Assembly (NCBI GenBank): GCA_035654775.1
Contig: DASRWB010000068.1
Coordinates: 1-64,000 of the forward strand
Direction of reading: 5' to 3'
DNA: 64,000 nt
From: HKST-UBA85 sp035654775
Lineage (GTDB): Bacteria; Bacteroidota; Bacteroidia; Flavobacteriales; Flavobacteriaceae
The notes beneath the pieces were generated by a model. It did not search any database. It saw only the letters and a list, made by a program, of their open reading frames with translations, and was not told where the DNA came from. This document shows, piece after piece, positions 34,437 through 42,027 of this stretch (its first letter is position 1; each line of letters starts with the position of its first letter). The translations under genes and the position numbers were made by a program.

Positions 34437-34985
34437 TTAAGATGCTTGAGGTTTTTCAAAAAAACTAAATACGCATCCACCGTAGTTACGTGCCTCTGCG
34501 AAATAGTCTATTGAACTTAAATCTTTTTGTTTTTCGTGTTCTAGAATCAAAATGCCATATTCGGAGAGTAAATTGTTGTTAAAAATCGTAGAGACCAATG
34601 TTGTGTAATTTTCAATAGAATATTGATATGGTGGGTCGGCAAAAATAATGTCATATTTTGTGTTTAAGTGGTTTAAGTACTTGAAAACATCCGCTTTTAC
34701 CACTTGAATAGGCAGGTTAATTTTTTCTGCGGTTTGCCTTATGAATTTGGCACATAAATAATTGCTGTCTACGCTGGTGATGTGTTTTGTGCCTCTGGAA
34801 GCAAATTCATAGCTTATGCTTCCTGTGCCGGCATAGAGGTCTAAAACCGAAACTTCACTCAGGTTGTAGCTGTTGTTTAGAATATTAAATAGTGCTTCTT
34901 TAGCCATATCAGTAGTTGGCCGAACCGGCAATTGTTTTGGCGGTTCAATTTTTCTGCCTTTAAATGTACCTGATATTATTCGCAT
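34437..34985 (-). CDS. rsmD: 16S rRNA (guanine(966)-N2)-methyltransferase
   Basis: Transfers methyl from SAM to G966 of 16S rRNA in the assembling 30S subunit. The 182-residue protein has the family start MRIISGTFKGRKI, RPTTDMAKEALFNIL, the SAM motif VLDLYAGTGSISYEFASRG and the catalytic IIFADPPYQY. The length is normal. Its start overlaps the end of the DUF3822 gene by 10 bp, so it is the last gene of a leftward operon (membrane protein, DUF3822, rsmD). This link of DUF3822 with rsmD is common in Bacteroidetes as far as I recall. Confidence 0.93.
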   Translation of the reverse strand: MRIISGTFKGRKIEPPKQLPVRPTTDMAKEALFNILNNSYNLSEVSVLDLYAGTGSISYEFASRGTKHITSVDSNYLCAKFIRQTAEKINLPIQVVKADVFKYLNHLNTKYDIIFADPPYQYSIENYTTLVSTIFNNNLLSEYGILILEHEKQKDLSSIDYFAEARNYGGCVFSFFEKPQAS

Positions 34986-35803
34986 AAAAAACTGGACAGT
35001 AAAGCTAGGTTACTGCTTTCGGGAATTTGGATTTCGTTAGGATTTACAAATGAAAATGAGTTGGTTTTTATTTCTACATTTCTGATATATTTATAGGCTA
35101 TGGCATATAAATCACTGGTAGGTGTTAGGGTACCGTAGAAGTGCAGTAAAATGGCTTCCGGGTTGTATTGCATTTGTTCTAGGGTAAACAGAATGTAGTA
35201 AATAAAGTCTTCCGGAGTAGTAAAGGCAAAGGTATTGTAAAATTGAATGTCTTTGTTTTTTGTGATTAGCATTTCAAAAACGTTTTCTTCTACATGTATT
35301 GTAACTACAGGTTCTTCGGTAGCTTCATTTTGCGATGTAATATATTCTATAAATTGGGTAGCAAAGTGTTTGTAGGTAAAACTTCCAAAGGTATCAAATA
35401 GAAAATTGTTTACGTTTACCAGCGGAACATAAACTACAGCAGTATCGTTTATTTTATCAAAGGCTATAAAATCTGTAGCTAAAATTTTGTTGTTGAATTT
35501 TAGATATTCAGCCAGGGAATCTTCATCAAAAAAAGCGTCAGGAACCAATGTGACCAAATCGTTCCTGTAAATTACTGTTACCTGTTCATAGGTGTGGTTT
35601 GCCAGTTGTTCAGTATCGATAATGAATTTTAAATAATCCAGTATTTCAAATGGATTGAGCGTGCGGTCTTTTTTAAATTGCTTAAGTTTTAAAAGGGTAT
35701 GGGTATTAACCTCTAGTATAGAAAAAGAAAGTCCACTCAAACCTATTTGAATGGACAACTTTTTAAGGGTTGGTAAATGAGTATTACTATTCTGCTTTAC
35801 CAT
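34976..35803 (-). CDS. DUF3822 family protein
   Basis: Cytoplasmic protein of 275 residues without signal peptide or membrane segment; function unknown. The N-terminal part SIQIGLSGLSFSILEVNTHTLL and strand-helix pattern are typical of DUF3822, a Bacteroidetes family. Two alternating halves with strand-rich starts suggest an actin-like (ASKHA) fold, but no clear nucleotide motif is seen. It overlaps the upstream membrane protein gene by 17 bp and rsmD by 10 bp, so all three are coupled in translation. A link with membrane or ribosome assembly is possible only as inference from the operon. Confidence 0.8.
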   Translation of the reverse strand: MVKQNSNTHLPTLKKLSIQIGLSGLSFSILEVNTHTLLKLKQFKKDRTLNPFEILDYLKFIIDTEQLANHTYEQVTVIYRNDLVTLVPDAFFDEDSLAEYLKFNNKILATDFIAFDKINDTAVVYVPLVNVNNFLFDTFGSFTYKHFATQFIEYITSQNEATEEPVVTIHVEENVFEMLITKNKDIQFYNTFAFTTPEDFIYYILFTLEQMQYNPEAILLHFYGTLTPTSDLYAIAYKYIRNVEIKTNSFSFVNPNEIQIPESSNLALLSSFLCE

Positions 35804-36527
35804 AGTTTTTAGGCCAGTTTCCGTTGGTGCTCACTTCGGTCATAGAGCCAACAACTATAGCATCACCATCAACACCATCAACCGAAACCACTTGGTTTTC
35901 TTGTATTAATAAATCTTTATCTTGATCGTGTAGAATTACATTTTTCTTTACTTTGGCTTCAAACACGGGTATTTTTATGTCATTTTGTTCAATAAACCCG
36001 GCTTGAAGTTCAAATTTTTCGTCTTTGTTGACTGCATGAGGTACATTCATCATGGTTTTATACCTTTCAGACCCCTTAAACAGCGAATCTTTTACAGCTC
36101 TAGTGCCTAAAGTGTCTATTAATGTTATTTCCTTAAAGGTATCAACACCGTATCTTTTGGTCATTTCCACATCCAAAACAGAGGAGTCTCTTCTTTGGGT
36201 TAAGGTAAAATGTGCTGTGTCAATAAATTTAACTAAATTGTCAAAATTGTTTGCAAATGTACCGGTAACTTGTTTATGAGCCAGCTGTGCATCGCGTATA
36301 TCTATAAGCTTGTCTATAGCATCCGCGTAGCGTTTATTCTTAATCTTATTAAATTTAATAGGGTCGTTAATAGAATTATAGGTAGCATACCCTAAGTAAC
36401 CTATTAAAACCCATAGTAAAATAATGAGTACAGGTTTAAATTTAGAAGGAAGATATCTATCGACTACCCAAACTAGACCTATGGTAAGAAGAATGGCTGC
36501 AACAACAAGAAGGATGATTTGTAACAT
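35787..36527 (-). CDS. Membrane-anchored protein of unknown function
   Basis: 246 residues with two hydrophobic helices at the N terminus (about 2-24 and 31-49), joined by VDRYLPSKFK, and a soluble C-terminal domain of about 190 residues. The soluble part contains KRYADAIDKLIDIRDAQLAHKQVTGTFANNFDNLVKFIDTA, which resembles the start of pilin/pseudopilin-like domains, where a helix is followed by a small strand domain. No enzyme motif is visible. It leads the operon with DUF3822 and rsmD and has an excellent promoter. Confidence 0.7.
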   Translation of the reverse strand: MLQIILLVVAAILLTIGLVWVVDRYLPSKFKPVLIILLWVLIGYLGYATYNSINDPIKFNKIKNKRYADAIDKLIDIRDAQLAHKQVTGTFANNFDNLVKFIDTAHFTLTQRRDSSVLDVEMTKRYGVDTFKEITLIDTLGTRAVKDSLFKGSERYKTMMNVPHAVNKDEKFELQAGFIEQNDIKIPVFEAKVKKNVILHDQDKDLLIQENQVVSVDGVDGDAIVVGSMTEVSTNGNWPKNYGKAE

Positions 36528-36562
36528 GGTTATCTAAAATTAGTTTTTTATATGGAATAACG

Positions 36563-36590
36563 CAAATCTACAATTTTTTTTTAATCGCAA
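36563..36590 (-). promoter_or_regulatory. Consensus promoter of the membrane protein-DUF3822-rsmD operon
   Basis: Read leftward: TTG (36590-36588), exactly 17 bases, then TAGATTTG (36570-36563). This is the textbook Bacteroidetes TTG-N17-TAnnTTTG arrangement, 35 bases before the ATG at 36527. Confidence 0.75.
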
Positions 36591-36616
36591 AAACCAATGT
36601 CTCTAAAAATCATCTT

Positions 36617-36624
36617 TATCTTTG
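36617..36624 (+). promoter_or_regulatory. Minus-7 box of the helicase gene
   Basis: TATCTTTG fits TAnnTTTG, 27 bases before the ATG at 36652, divergent from the promoter at 36563-36590. Confidence 0.5.
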
Positions 36625-36651
36625 ATGAAATTTTAGGCGACTCGAAATTAA

Positions 36652-38073
36652 ATGAACACTCAAGAATTTTATTCACTTATTACTCAGCAATTTCCGTTCA
36701 CACCAACACCTAAGCAAGAAGTTCTTTTAAGGCAACTTTCAAATTTTATTATCGAAGGAACAACCAATGAAGTATATGTGCTTAAAGGATATGCCGGAAC
36801 CGGGAAAACAACCATTATCAGTACTTTGGTTTCTAACCTTTGGAAAATAAAAAAAAGTGCGGTACTGATGGCACCAACCGGTAGGGCCGCAAAGGTAATT
36901 TCAAACTATTCCAATAAAGAGGCTTTTACTATTCACAAAAAAATATATTTTCCAAAAAAAAATAAAAGCGGCGCCATTTCCTTTGTACTTCAACTAAATA
37001 AACATAAAGACACGTTATTCATTGTGGATGAGGCTTCTATGATTCCGGATATTCCCGGAGAATCTAAACTGTTTGAAAACGGTTCGTTATTGGATGATTT
37101 AATGCAGTATGTATATTCAGGACATAGATGTAAACTACTGTTAATAGGTGATACAGCACAGTTGCCACCGGTAAAACTGGAGTTAAGTCCGGCCTTAGAT
37201 GTGGATAAATTATCACTAAACTACAGCAAAAATGTTACACAAATAGAGTTAGACCAAGTAGTAAGACAAACGCAAGATTCCGGGATTTTGTCAAACGCTA
37301 CACAATTACGACTGCAAATCAAGCAAGAGCAAACCCACAGTTTCAGGTTTACACTAGATTCGTTTCAAGATATTGTACGATTAACAGACGGTGAAGAAAT
37401 CATGAGTGCCATTCACGATGCTTACAGCAGTTTAGGCAATGAAGAAACAGCTATTATTGTTCGTAGTAATAAACGTGCCAATCTCTACAATCAAAGTATA
37501 AGAGAGCGTATTCTATTTAATGAAAACGAGCTTACTGCCGGAGATTACCTTATGGTGGTTAAAAACAATTACTTTTGGATAAAACCTACTTCTGAAGCCG
37601 GATTTATTGCCAATGGTGATATTGTTCAAGTTCTTGAAATTTTTAAAATAGAAAGTTTGTACGGCTTTAGGTTTGCTCATGTAAAAATAAAAATGGTCGA
37701 TTACCCTAAGATGAAGCCTTTTGAAACGGTGTTGCTTTTAGATACCATTATGGCCGAATCTCCGTCTTTAAGTTATGAAGAATCCAATAAACTCTATCAG
37801 GAAGTTCTGAAAGATTACGAAAATGAAACCAGTAAATACAGAAAATTCCTCAAGGTAAAAAACAACAAATATTTTAATGCGCTTCAAGTAAAATTCAGCT
37901 ATGCCATAACGTGTCATAAATCGCAAGGCGGACAATGGAATACGGTTTTTATAGAACAACCCTACCTGCCAAACGGTATAGATGTAGAATACCTAAGATG
38001 GCTGTATACAGCCGTAACACGAGCCACTTCAAAGCTTTATCTCATAGGTTTTAAAGATGATTTCTTTGTTTAA
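36652..38073 (+). CDS. RecD-like superfamily 1 DNA helicase
   Basis: ATP-dependent DNA helicase of 473 residues, the short RecD/Dda-like type found as a stand-alone gene in Bacteroidetes. Walker A GYAGTGKTTI is near residue 46, APTGRAAKV follows, Walker B is FIVDEASMI, then LLIGDTAQLPPV, and the C-terminal UvrD-like half ends with ITCHKSQGGQW and YTAVTRATSKLYLIG. No RecB or RecC partner is nearby and there is no N-terminal RecD2 extension. Role in replication repair or restart is inferred. It is in its own unit, 87 bp before the next ATG. Confidence 0.85.
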   Translation: MNTQEFYSLITQQFPFTPTPKQEVLLRQLSNFIIEGTTNEVYVLKGYAGTGKTTIISTLVSNLWKIKKSAVLMAPTGRAAKVISNYSNKEAFTIHKKIYFPKKNKSGAISFVLQLNKHKDTLFIVDEASMIPDIPGESKLFENGSLLDDLMQYVYSGHRCKLLLIGDTAQLPPVKLELSPALDVDKLSLNYSKNVTQIELDQVVRQTQDSGILSNATQLRLQIKQEQTHSFRFTLDSFQDIVRLTDGEEIMSAIHDAYSSLGNEETAIIVRSNKRANLYNQSIRERILFNENELTAGDYLMVVKNNYFWIKPTSEAGFIANGDIVQVLEIFKIESLYGFRFAHVKIKMVDYPKMKPFETVLLLDTIMAESPSLSYEESNKLYQEVLKDYENETSKYRKFLKVKNNKYFNALQVKFSYAITCHKSQGGQWNTVFIEQPYLPNGIDVEYLRWLYTAVTRATSKLYLIGFKDDFFV

Positions 38074-38134
38074 CAACCGTTAAATCGCGTCAGAATAATT
38101 TTTTAAAAGCAGGCTTACTTTATACTTAAATGCT

Positions 38135-38142
38135 TATTTTTG
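38135..38142 (+). promoter_or_regulatory. Minus-7 box of the kdsB operon
   Basis: TATTTTTG fits TAnnTTTG, 18 bases before ATG 38161. It overlaps a possible TTG start at 38140, which therefore is not used. Confidence 0.5.
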
Positions 38143-38160
38143 ATTAAATATTATTTACTA

Positions 38161-38793
38161 ATGATTAAACATACCCTAACGCTTATTTTACTTGTTTTTA
38201 GTTCTCTCAATGTACAATCACAAACCAATGCAGTAACAGAATACGGTGACCAAGTTATATTATTTGATGACGGTACATGGCAATATGCAGATGAAGAATT
38301 GAACCTTTCTTCAGAAATTAATGAAAATCCAAACCCATTTGTAAAACCTGAAAACTCAAATTTTTTGCTTAAAAGCAATCAGTTTAATGTAGGCATCTGG
38401 CTAAACAGTAAACTATGGAAATTTTCCAAAGCTGTGGATAATGAAGATGCTGAATACCAAATTGTCTTAAAAGGCGAAGACCTCTATGGCACCATAATTT
38501 CAGAAAAAGTACCTATACCGCTGGAATCACTGCGGGAAATAGCACTTTTAAATGCCAGAGATGTAGCACCCGACACAAAAATAGACCATGAAGAATACAG
38601 AAATGTCAACGGTTTGCGAGTGCTAATGTTAGAAATGAGCGGCACCATTTCGGGAATTAATTTTGCCTACAAAGGCTATTACTACTCAAATTCAAACGGA
38701 ACGATTCAAATCATACTCTATACTTCAAAAAGTTTAATAAAACAGTATGACGCTCAGGTAGAAGACTTTTTAAACGGTTTTGTAGAACTATAA
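38161..38793 (+). CDS. Secreted protein of unknown function, first gene of the kdsB operon
   Basis: 210 residues with a Sec signal peptide (cut near residue 21, NVQSQ). The mature part starts with [20 protein letters not shown], a short motif seen in several Bacteroidetes periplasmic proteins (DDGTW), and then an alpha/beta domain of about 130 residues without known catalytic motif. The frame extends seven codons further up to a TTG, but the ATG at 38161 gives the best signal peptide and fits the promoter. The kdsB start follows 2 bp after the stop, so it is cotranscribed with Kdo genes; a link to the envelope is likely but undefined. Confidence 0.68.
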   Translation: MIKHTLTLILLVFSSLNVQSQTNAVTEYGDQVILFDDGTWQYADEELNLSSEINENPNPFVKPENSNFLLKSNQFNVGIWLNSKLWKFSKAVDNEDAEYQIVLKGEDLYGTIISEKVPIPLESLREIALLNARDVAPDTKIDHEEYRNVNGLRVLMLEMSGTISGINFAYKGYYYSNSNGTIQIILYTSKSLIKQYDAQVEDFLNGFVEL

Positions 38794-38795
38794 TT

Positions 38796-39524
38796 ATGAA
38801 AATAATTGCCATGATACCCGCGCGATATAGTGCGACCAGATTTCCTGCAAAACTTATGCAAGATTTAGCAGGGAAACCGGTTATTGTCAGAACCTATCAG
38901 GCTACAGTAGATACCAACCTTTTTGATGATGTTTTTGTGGTAACCGACAGCGAGATTATATTTAAAGAAATATACGCCATAGGTGGAAAAGCCCTAATGA
39001 GTAAAAAAGAACACCAGTGTGGCAGCGATAGGATAGCCGAAGCCGTAGAGTTCATGGACGTAGATATCGTCGTAAATGTTCAGGGCGATGAACCTTTTAC
39101 CGAAAAAGAATCCTTACAAAAACTCATAGCCGTTTTTAAAAACGATACCCAAAATAAAGTAGATTTAGCTTCCCTTAAAGTAAAAATCACCGATTGGGAT
39201 GAAATTGCAAACCCAAACACAGTGAAAGTGGTAACTGACAAAGAAAATTTTGCGCTTTTCTTTTCAAGAAGCCCAATACCATTTCCAAGAGACAAAGAAA
39301 TCGGCGTAACCTACTTTAAGCACAAAGGAGTGTATGCCTTTAGAAAAAAAGCACTAATGGACTTTTATACACTGCCTATGCTCGCTCTTGAAGCTTCAGA
39401 AAAAATAGAATGTTTACGATACCTGGAATACGGAAAAAAAATAAAAATGGTAGAAACAAACGTGCAAGGTGTAGAAATAGACACACCCGAAGATTTAAAA
39501 CGTGCCATAAAACTATGGAAATAA
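38796..39524 (+). CDS. kdsB: 3-deoxy-manno-octulosonate cytidylyltransferase
   Basis: Activates Kdo (or, in some bacteria, 8-amino-Kdo) with CTP to CMP-Kdo for the lipopolysaccharide inner core. The 242-residue protein has the usual length and motifs: [21 protein letters not shown] at the N terminus, [31 protein letters not shown], and [10 protein letters not shown]. It is second in an operon and overlaps the HAD gene by 10 bp. The KdnB-like gene two steps downstream raises the question whether the natural substrate is Kdo or Kdo8N; sequence alone cannot decide. Confidence 0.95.
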   Translation: MKIIAMIPARYSATRFPAKLMQDLAGKPVIVRTYQATVDTNLFDDVFVVTDSEIIFKEIYAIGGKALMSKKEHQCGSDRIAEAVEFMDVDIVVNVQGDEPFTEKESLQKLIAVFKNDTQNKVDLASLKVKITDWDEIANPNTVKVVTDKENFALFFSRSPIPFPRDKEIGVTYFKHKGVYAFRKKALMDFYTLPMLALEASEKIECLRYLEYGKKIKMVETNVQGVEIDTPEDLKRAIKLWK

Positions 39525-40219
39525 ATTATCGCAACATAAAAGTAATAGGGTTTGACGCCGACGATACACTTTGGGTAAACGAAACCTATTTCCGTGATGC
39601 AGAAATGGCCTTTGCCAAACTATTAGCACCTTATGAAACCGCTAATAAAATTGATCAGGAACTATTCAAAATGGAAATGAAAAACCTTCCACTTTATGGG
39701 TATGGCGTAAAAGGGTTTATGCTTTCTATGGTAGAAATGGCACTGGAGTTGTCAAACCATCAAGTATCCAGTAAAACCATTCAGGCTATACTGAACATAG
39801 GCAAGGAGATGATTAACAAACCGGTAGAACTGCTGGATGGAGTAGAAGAAGTGCTAAAAAATCTGGCCAAAAAATACAGACTTATTTTGGCAACCAAAGG
39901 CGATTTGCTGGATCAAGAACGCAAACTCGAAAAATCCGGATTGATAGATTATTTTCATCATATTGAAGTTCTAAGTGATAAACACGAGGAAAATTATTCA
40001 AAACTTCTAAATCACTTAGATATAAAACCTTCCGAGTTTTTGATGGTAGGAAATTCCTTAAAATCGGATATTTTACCCTTAATAAACATTAAATCACATG
40101 CTATTCATGTACCCTTTCACACCACTTGGCTACATGAACAGGTAGACCCAAATCACACAAATAAAAAAGCATACAAAACAGTTAACTCTTTAAAAGAACT
40201 GTTAACTATTTTAAATTAA
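39515..40219 (+). CDS. HAD-superfamily hydrolase
   Basis: Phosphatase-like protein of 234 residues. Motif I is GFDADDTLW (nucleophile Asp and acid/base Asp two residues on), motif II is LATKGD, and motif IV region [18 protein letters not shown] helical cap lies between motif I and II (about residues 20-95). The ATG at 39515 lies inside the end of kdsB; the open frame reaches further into kdsB, but this start gives the normal short lead before motif I. In Kdo synthesis the phosphatase step is KdsC, also HAD, but this protein has a C1 cap and is longer than KdsC, so it is not called KdsC. Substrate unknown. Confidence 0.8.
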   Translation: MEINYRNIKVIGFDADDTLWVNETYFRDAEMAFAKLLAPYETANKIDQELFKMEMKNLPLYGYGVKGFMLSMVEMALELSNHQVSSKTIQAILNIGKEMINKPVELLDGVEEVLKNLAKKYRLILATKGDLLDQERKLEKSGLIDYFHHIEVLSDKHEENYSKLLNHLDIKPSEFLMVGNSLKSDILPLINIKSHAIHVPFHTTWLHEQVDPNHTNKKAYKTVNSLKELLTILN

Positions 40220-40236
40220 AAAAAGAAGATTAATAC

Positions 40237-41319
40237 ATGGCATATAAAAATTATCCAATGGTTTCCAGAGTTGTTTTTGGGCGCGGTAGTTTTAATGAAC
40301 TTACCGAAATATTAGCACCCAAAAGACTCAGCATAAATGCACCTTTTATTTTTCTTGTAGATGATGTATTTGAACGAAACGCTTGGCTAACCTCCAGAAT
40401 ACCATTAGCTTATAATGACAATATTATTTACATTTCGGCTGATGAAGAACCCAAAACCTCTCAAGTAGATGAACTGGTTGAGCATATTATTTTAAACAAT
40501 AAAGAAAGACCCTCAGGTATTATAGGTATTGGTGGTGGCACATTATTAGACCTCGCAAAAGCAGTTTCCATAATGCTTACCAACGATGGGGAAACCAAAA
40601 ACTACCAAGGATGGGATTTAGTAAAAAACAAAGCAGTTTACCATGTGGGTATTCCTACAATTTCCGGCACCGGTGCGGAAGTTTCAAGAACTACAGTTTT
40701 AACCGGACCGGAAAAAAAACTGGGTATTAATTCAGATTATACTCCTTTTGACCAGGTTATTTTAGACCCGGAATTGACAAAAAAAGTTCCAAAAGACCAA
40801 TGGTTTTACACCGGTATGGATTGTTACATACACTGTATAGAGTCGCTTAACGGTACCTACCTTAATGCCTTTAGCCAGTCGTATGGAGAAAAAGCATTAG
40901 AATTATGCAAAGAAATTTTTCTCGAAAATTCACTCTCTACCGAAGAAAAACAAGACAAGCTTATGATGGCATCGTGGCACGGCGGTATGAGTATAGCCTA
41001 TTCACAAGTGGGCGTAGCGCATGCTATGAGTTACGGATTGTCTTTTTTATTGGGAACCAAACACGGTATTGGAAACTGTATTGTTTTTGATCAATTAGAA
41101 GAATTTTATCCGGAAGGGGTAAAACTTTTCAAGAAAATGAAATCCCTACATGATATTCAACTGCCTCAGGGTATATGTGCAAACCTAGCAGATGATGAAA
41201 TCGATATTATGATAGATGTATCCTTAGCATTAAAACCACTGTGGGAAAATGCATTGGGTAAAAACTGGAGTAAAATAGCCACACGCGAAAAACTAAAATC
41301 ACTGTATTTAAAAATGTAA
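40237..41319 (+). CDS. Iron-containing alcohol dehydrogenase, KdnB-like
   Basis: Group III metal-dependent alcohol dehydrogenase of 360 residues. NAD-binding GIGGGTLLDLAKAV, the PTISGTGAEVSRTTVL loop, and metal ligands in GMDCYIHCIESLNG (Asp and His), GVAHAMSYGL and KHGIGN (His, His) are all present. In Shewanella, KdnB is an enzyme of this family that oxidises the C8 hydroxyl of Kdo, and KdnA then adds an amino group. The position here, in one operon with kdsB, suggests a similar Kdo-modifying role. No KdnA-type aminotransferase is in the window. It may also be an unrelated dehydrogenase; symbol left empty for that reason. Confidence 0.75.
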   Translation: MAYKNYPMVSRVVFGRGSFNELTEILAPKRLSINAPFIFLVDDVFERNAWLTSRIPLAYNDNIIYISADEEPKTSQVDELVEHIILNNKERPSGIIGIGGGTLLDLAKAVSIMLTNDGETKNYQGWDLVKNKAVYHVGIPTISGTGAEVSRTTVLTGPEKKLGINSDYTPFDQVILDPELTKKVPKDQWFYTGMDCYIHCIESLNGTYLNAFSQSYGEKALELCKEIFLENSLSTEEKQDKLMMASWHGGMSIAYSQVGVAHAMSYGLSFLLGTKHGIGNCIVFDQLEEFYPEGVKLFKKMKSLHDIQLPQGICANLADDEIDIMIDVSLALKPLWENALGKNWSKIATREKLKSLYLKM

Positions 41320-41323
41320 ACCT

Positions 41324-41872
41324 ATGCGCCGCATTGCAAAATTTATCTACTTTAAAGTTTTAGGATGGCGCATTACAGGAAACACTACATTTTCAAAAGA
41401 TACCGTAAAAAAAGCAGTTATAATTGCAGCGCCACATACCAGCTGGCATGATTTTTTTATTGGCTTACTCTTGCGTAATGTTGTAGGACTTAAAAGTCAT
41501 TTTGTAGGAAAAAAAGAATTATTTATCGGACCACTGGGTTGGTATTTAAAATGGGTTGGAGGCTCGCCTTTAGACCGAACTTCAGGACAAAACAAAGTAG
41601 AAGCAATAGCCAAGTTGTTCCAAGATAAGAATGAATTTAGACTGGCATTGGCACCGGAAGGCACTCGAAAAAAAGTAACCCAATGGAAAACCGGGTTTTA
41701 TTATATAGCCCTGGAAGCCAAGGTACCTATCATTATGTTTACACTAGATTTTAAAAAGAAAGTAAATCACGTTTCCGAGCCTTTTTATCCAACAGGGAAT
41801 ATTGAAGAAGATTTTAAAATAATGAGAAAATTTTACGAAAATGTAGTTGGAAAAATCCCAAAATACAGCTAA
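41324..41872 (+). CDS. 1-acyl-glycerol-3-phosphate acyltransferase-like protein
   Basis: PlsC-family (LPLAT) acyltransferase of 182 residues, shorter than classical PlsC. The catalytic H-x4-D motif is in PHTSWHDFF, the glycerol-3-phosphate-binding motif in APEGTRKK, and YIALEAKVPIIMF follows. It lacks an N-terminal membrane helix. Such short LPLATs are common in Bacteroidetes and may acylate lysophospholipids or other lipids. It starts 4 bp after the KdnB-like gene and ends the operon in front of a strong terminator, so all visible genes of the unit act on the envelope or could do so. Confidence 0.85.
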   Translation: MRRIAKFIYFKVLGWRITGNTTFSKDTVKKAVIIAAPHTSWHDFFIGLLLRNVVGLKSHFVGKKELFIGPLGWYLKWVGGSPLDRTSGQNKVEAIAKLFQDKNEFRLALAPEGTRKKVTQWKTGFYYIALEAKVPIIMFTLDFKKKVNHVSEPFYPTGNIEEDFKIMRKFYENVVGKIPKYS

Positions 41873-41973
41873 TATTGGCACGCATTTTGAACATTTTAAA
41901 ATGTAAGCTCATGAGTGAAACATAAAGTAAACATTTTGTCCCTAAAAAGAAACACTTTTTGAGTTTATAAAAC

Positions 41974-42010
41974 AAAAGCTACTTCTGAATGAAGTAGCTT
42001 TTCTTTTTTT
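41974..42010. terminator. Strong bidirectional terminator
   Basis: Perfect 12-bp stem AAAAGCTACTTC (41974-41985) with GAAGTAGCTTTT (41991-42002), 5-base loop and T-rich tail. It ends the kdsB operon rightward and the zinc protease gene leftward. Confidence 0.9.
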
Positions 42011-42027
42011 AGTAAGTAGAATTAAAA

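Noticed and set aside
39515..40219. Naming the HAD protein KdsC because it follows kdsB
   Set aside because: It has a helical cap between motifs I and II and about 234 residues, while KdsC is capless and shorter. The substrate is left open.
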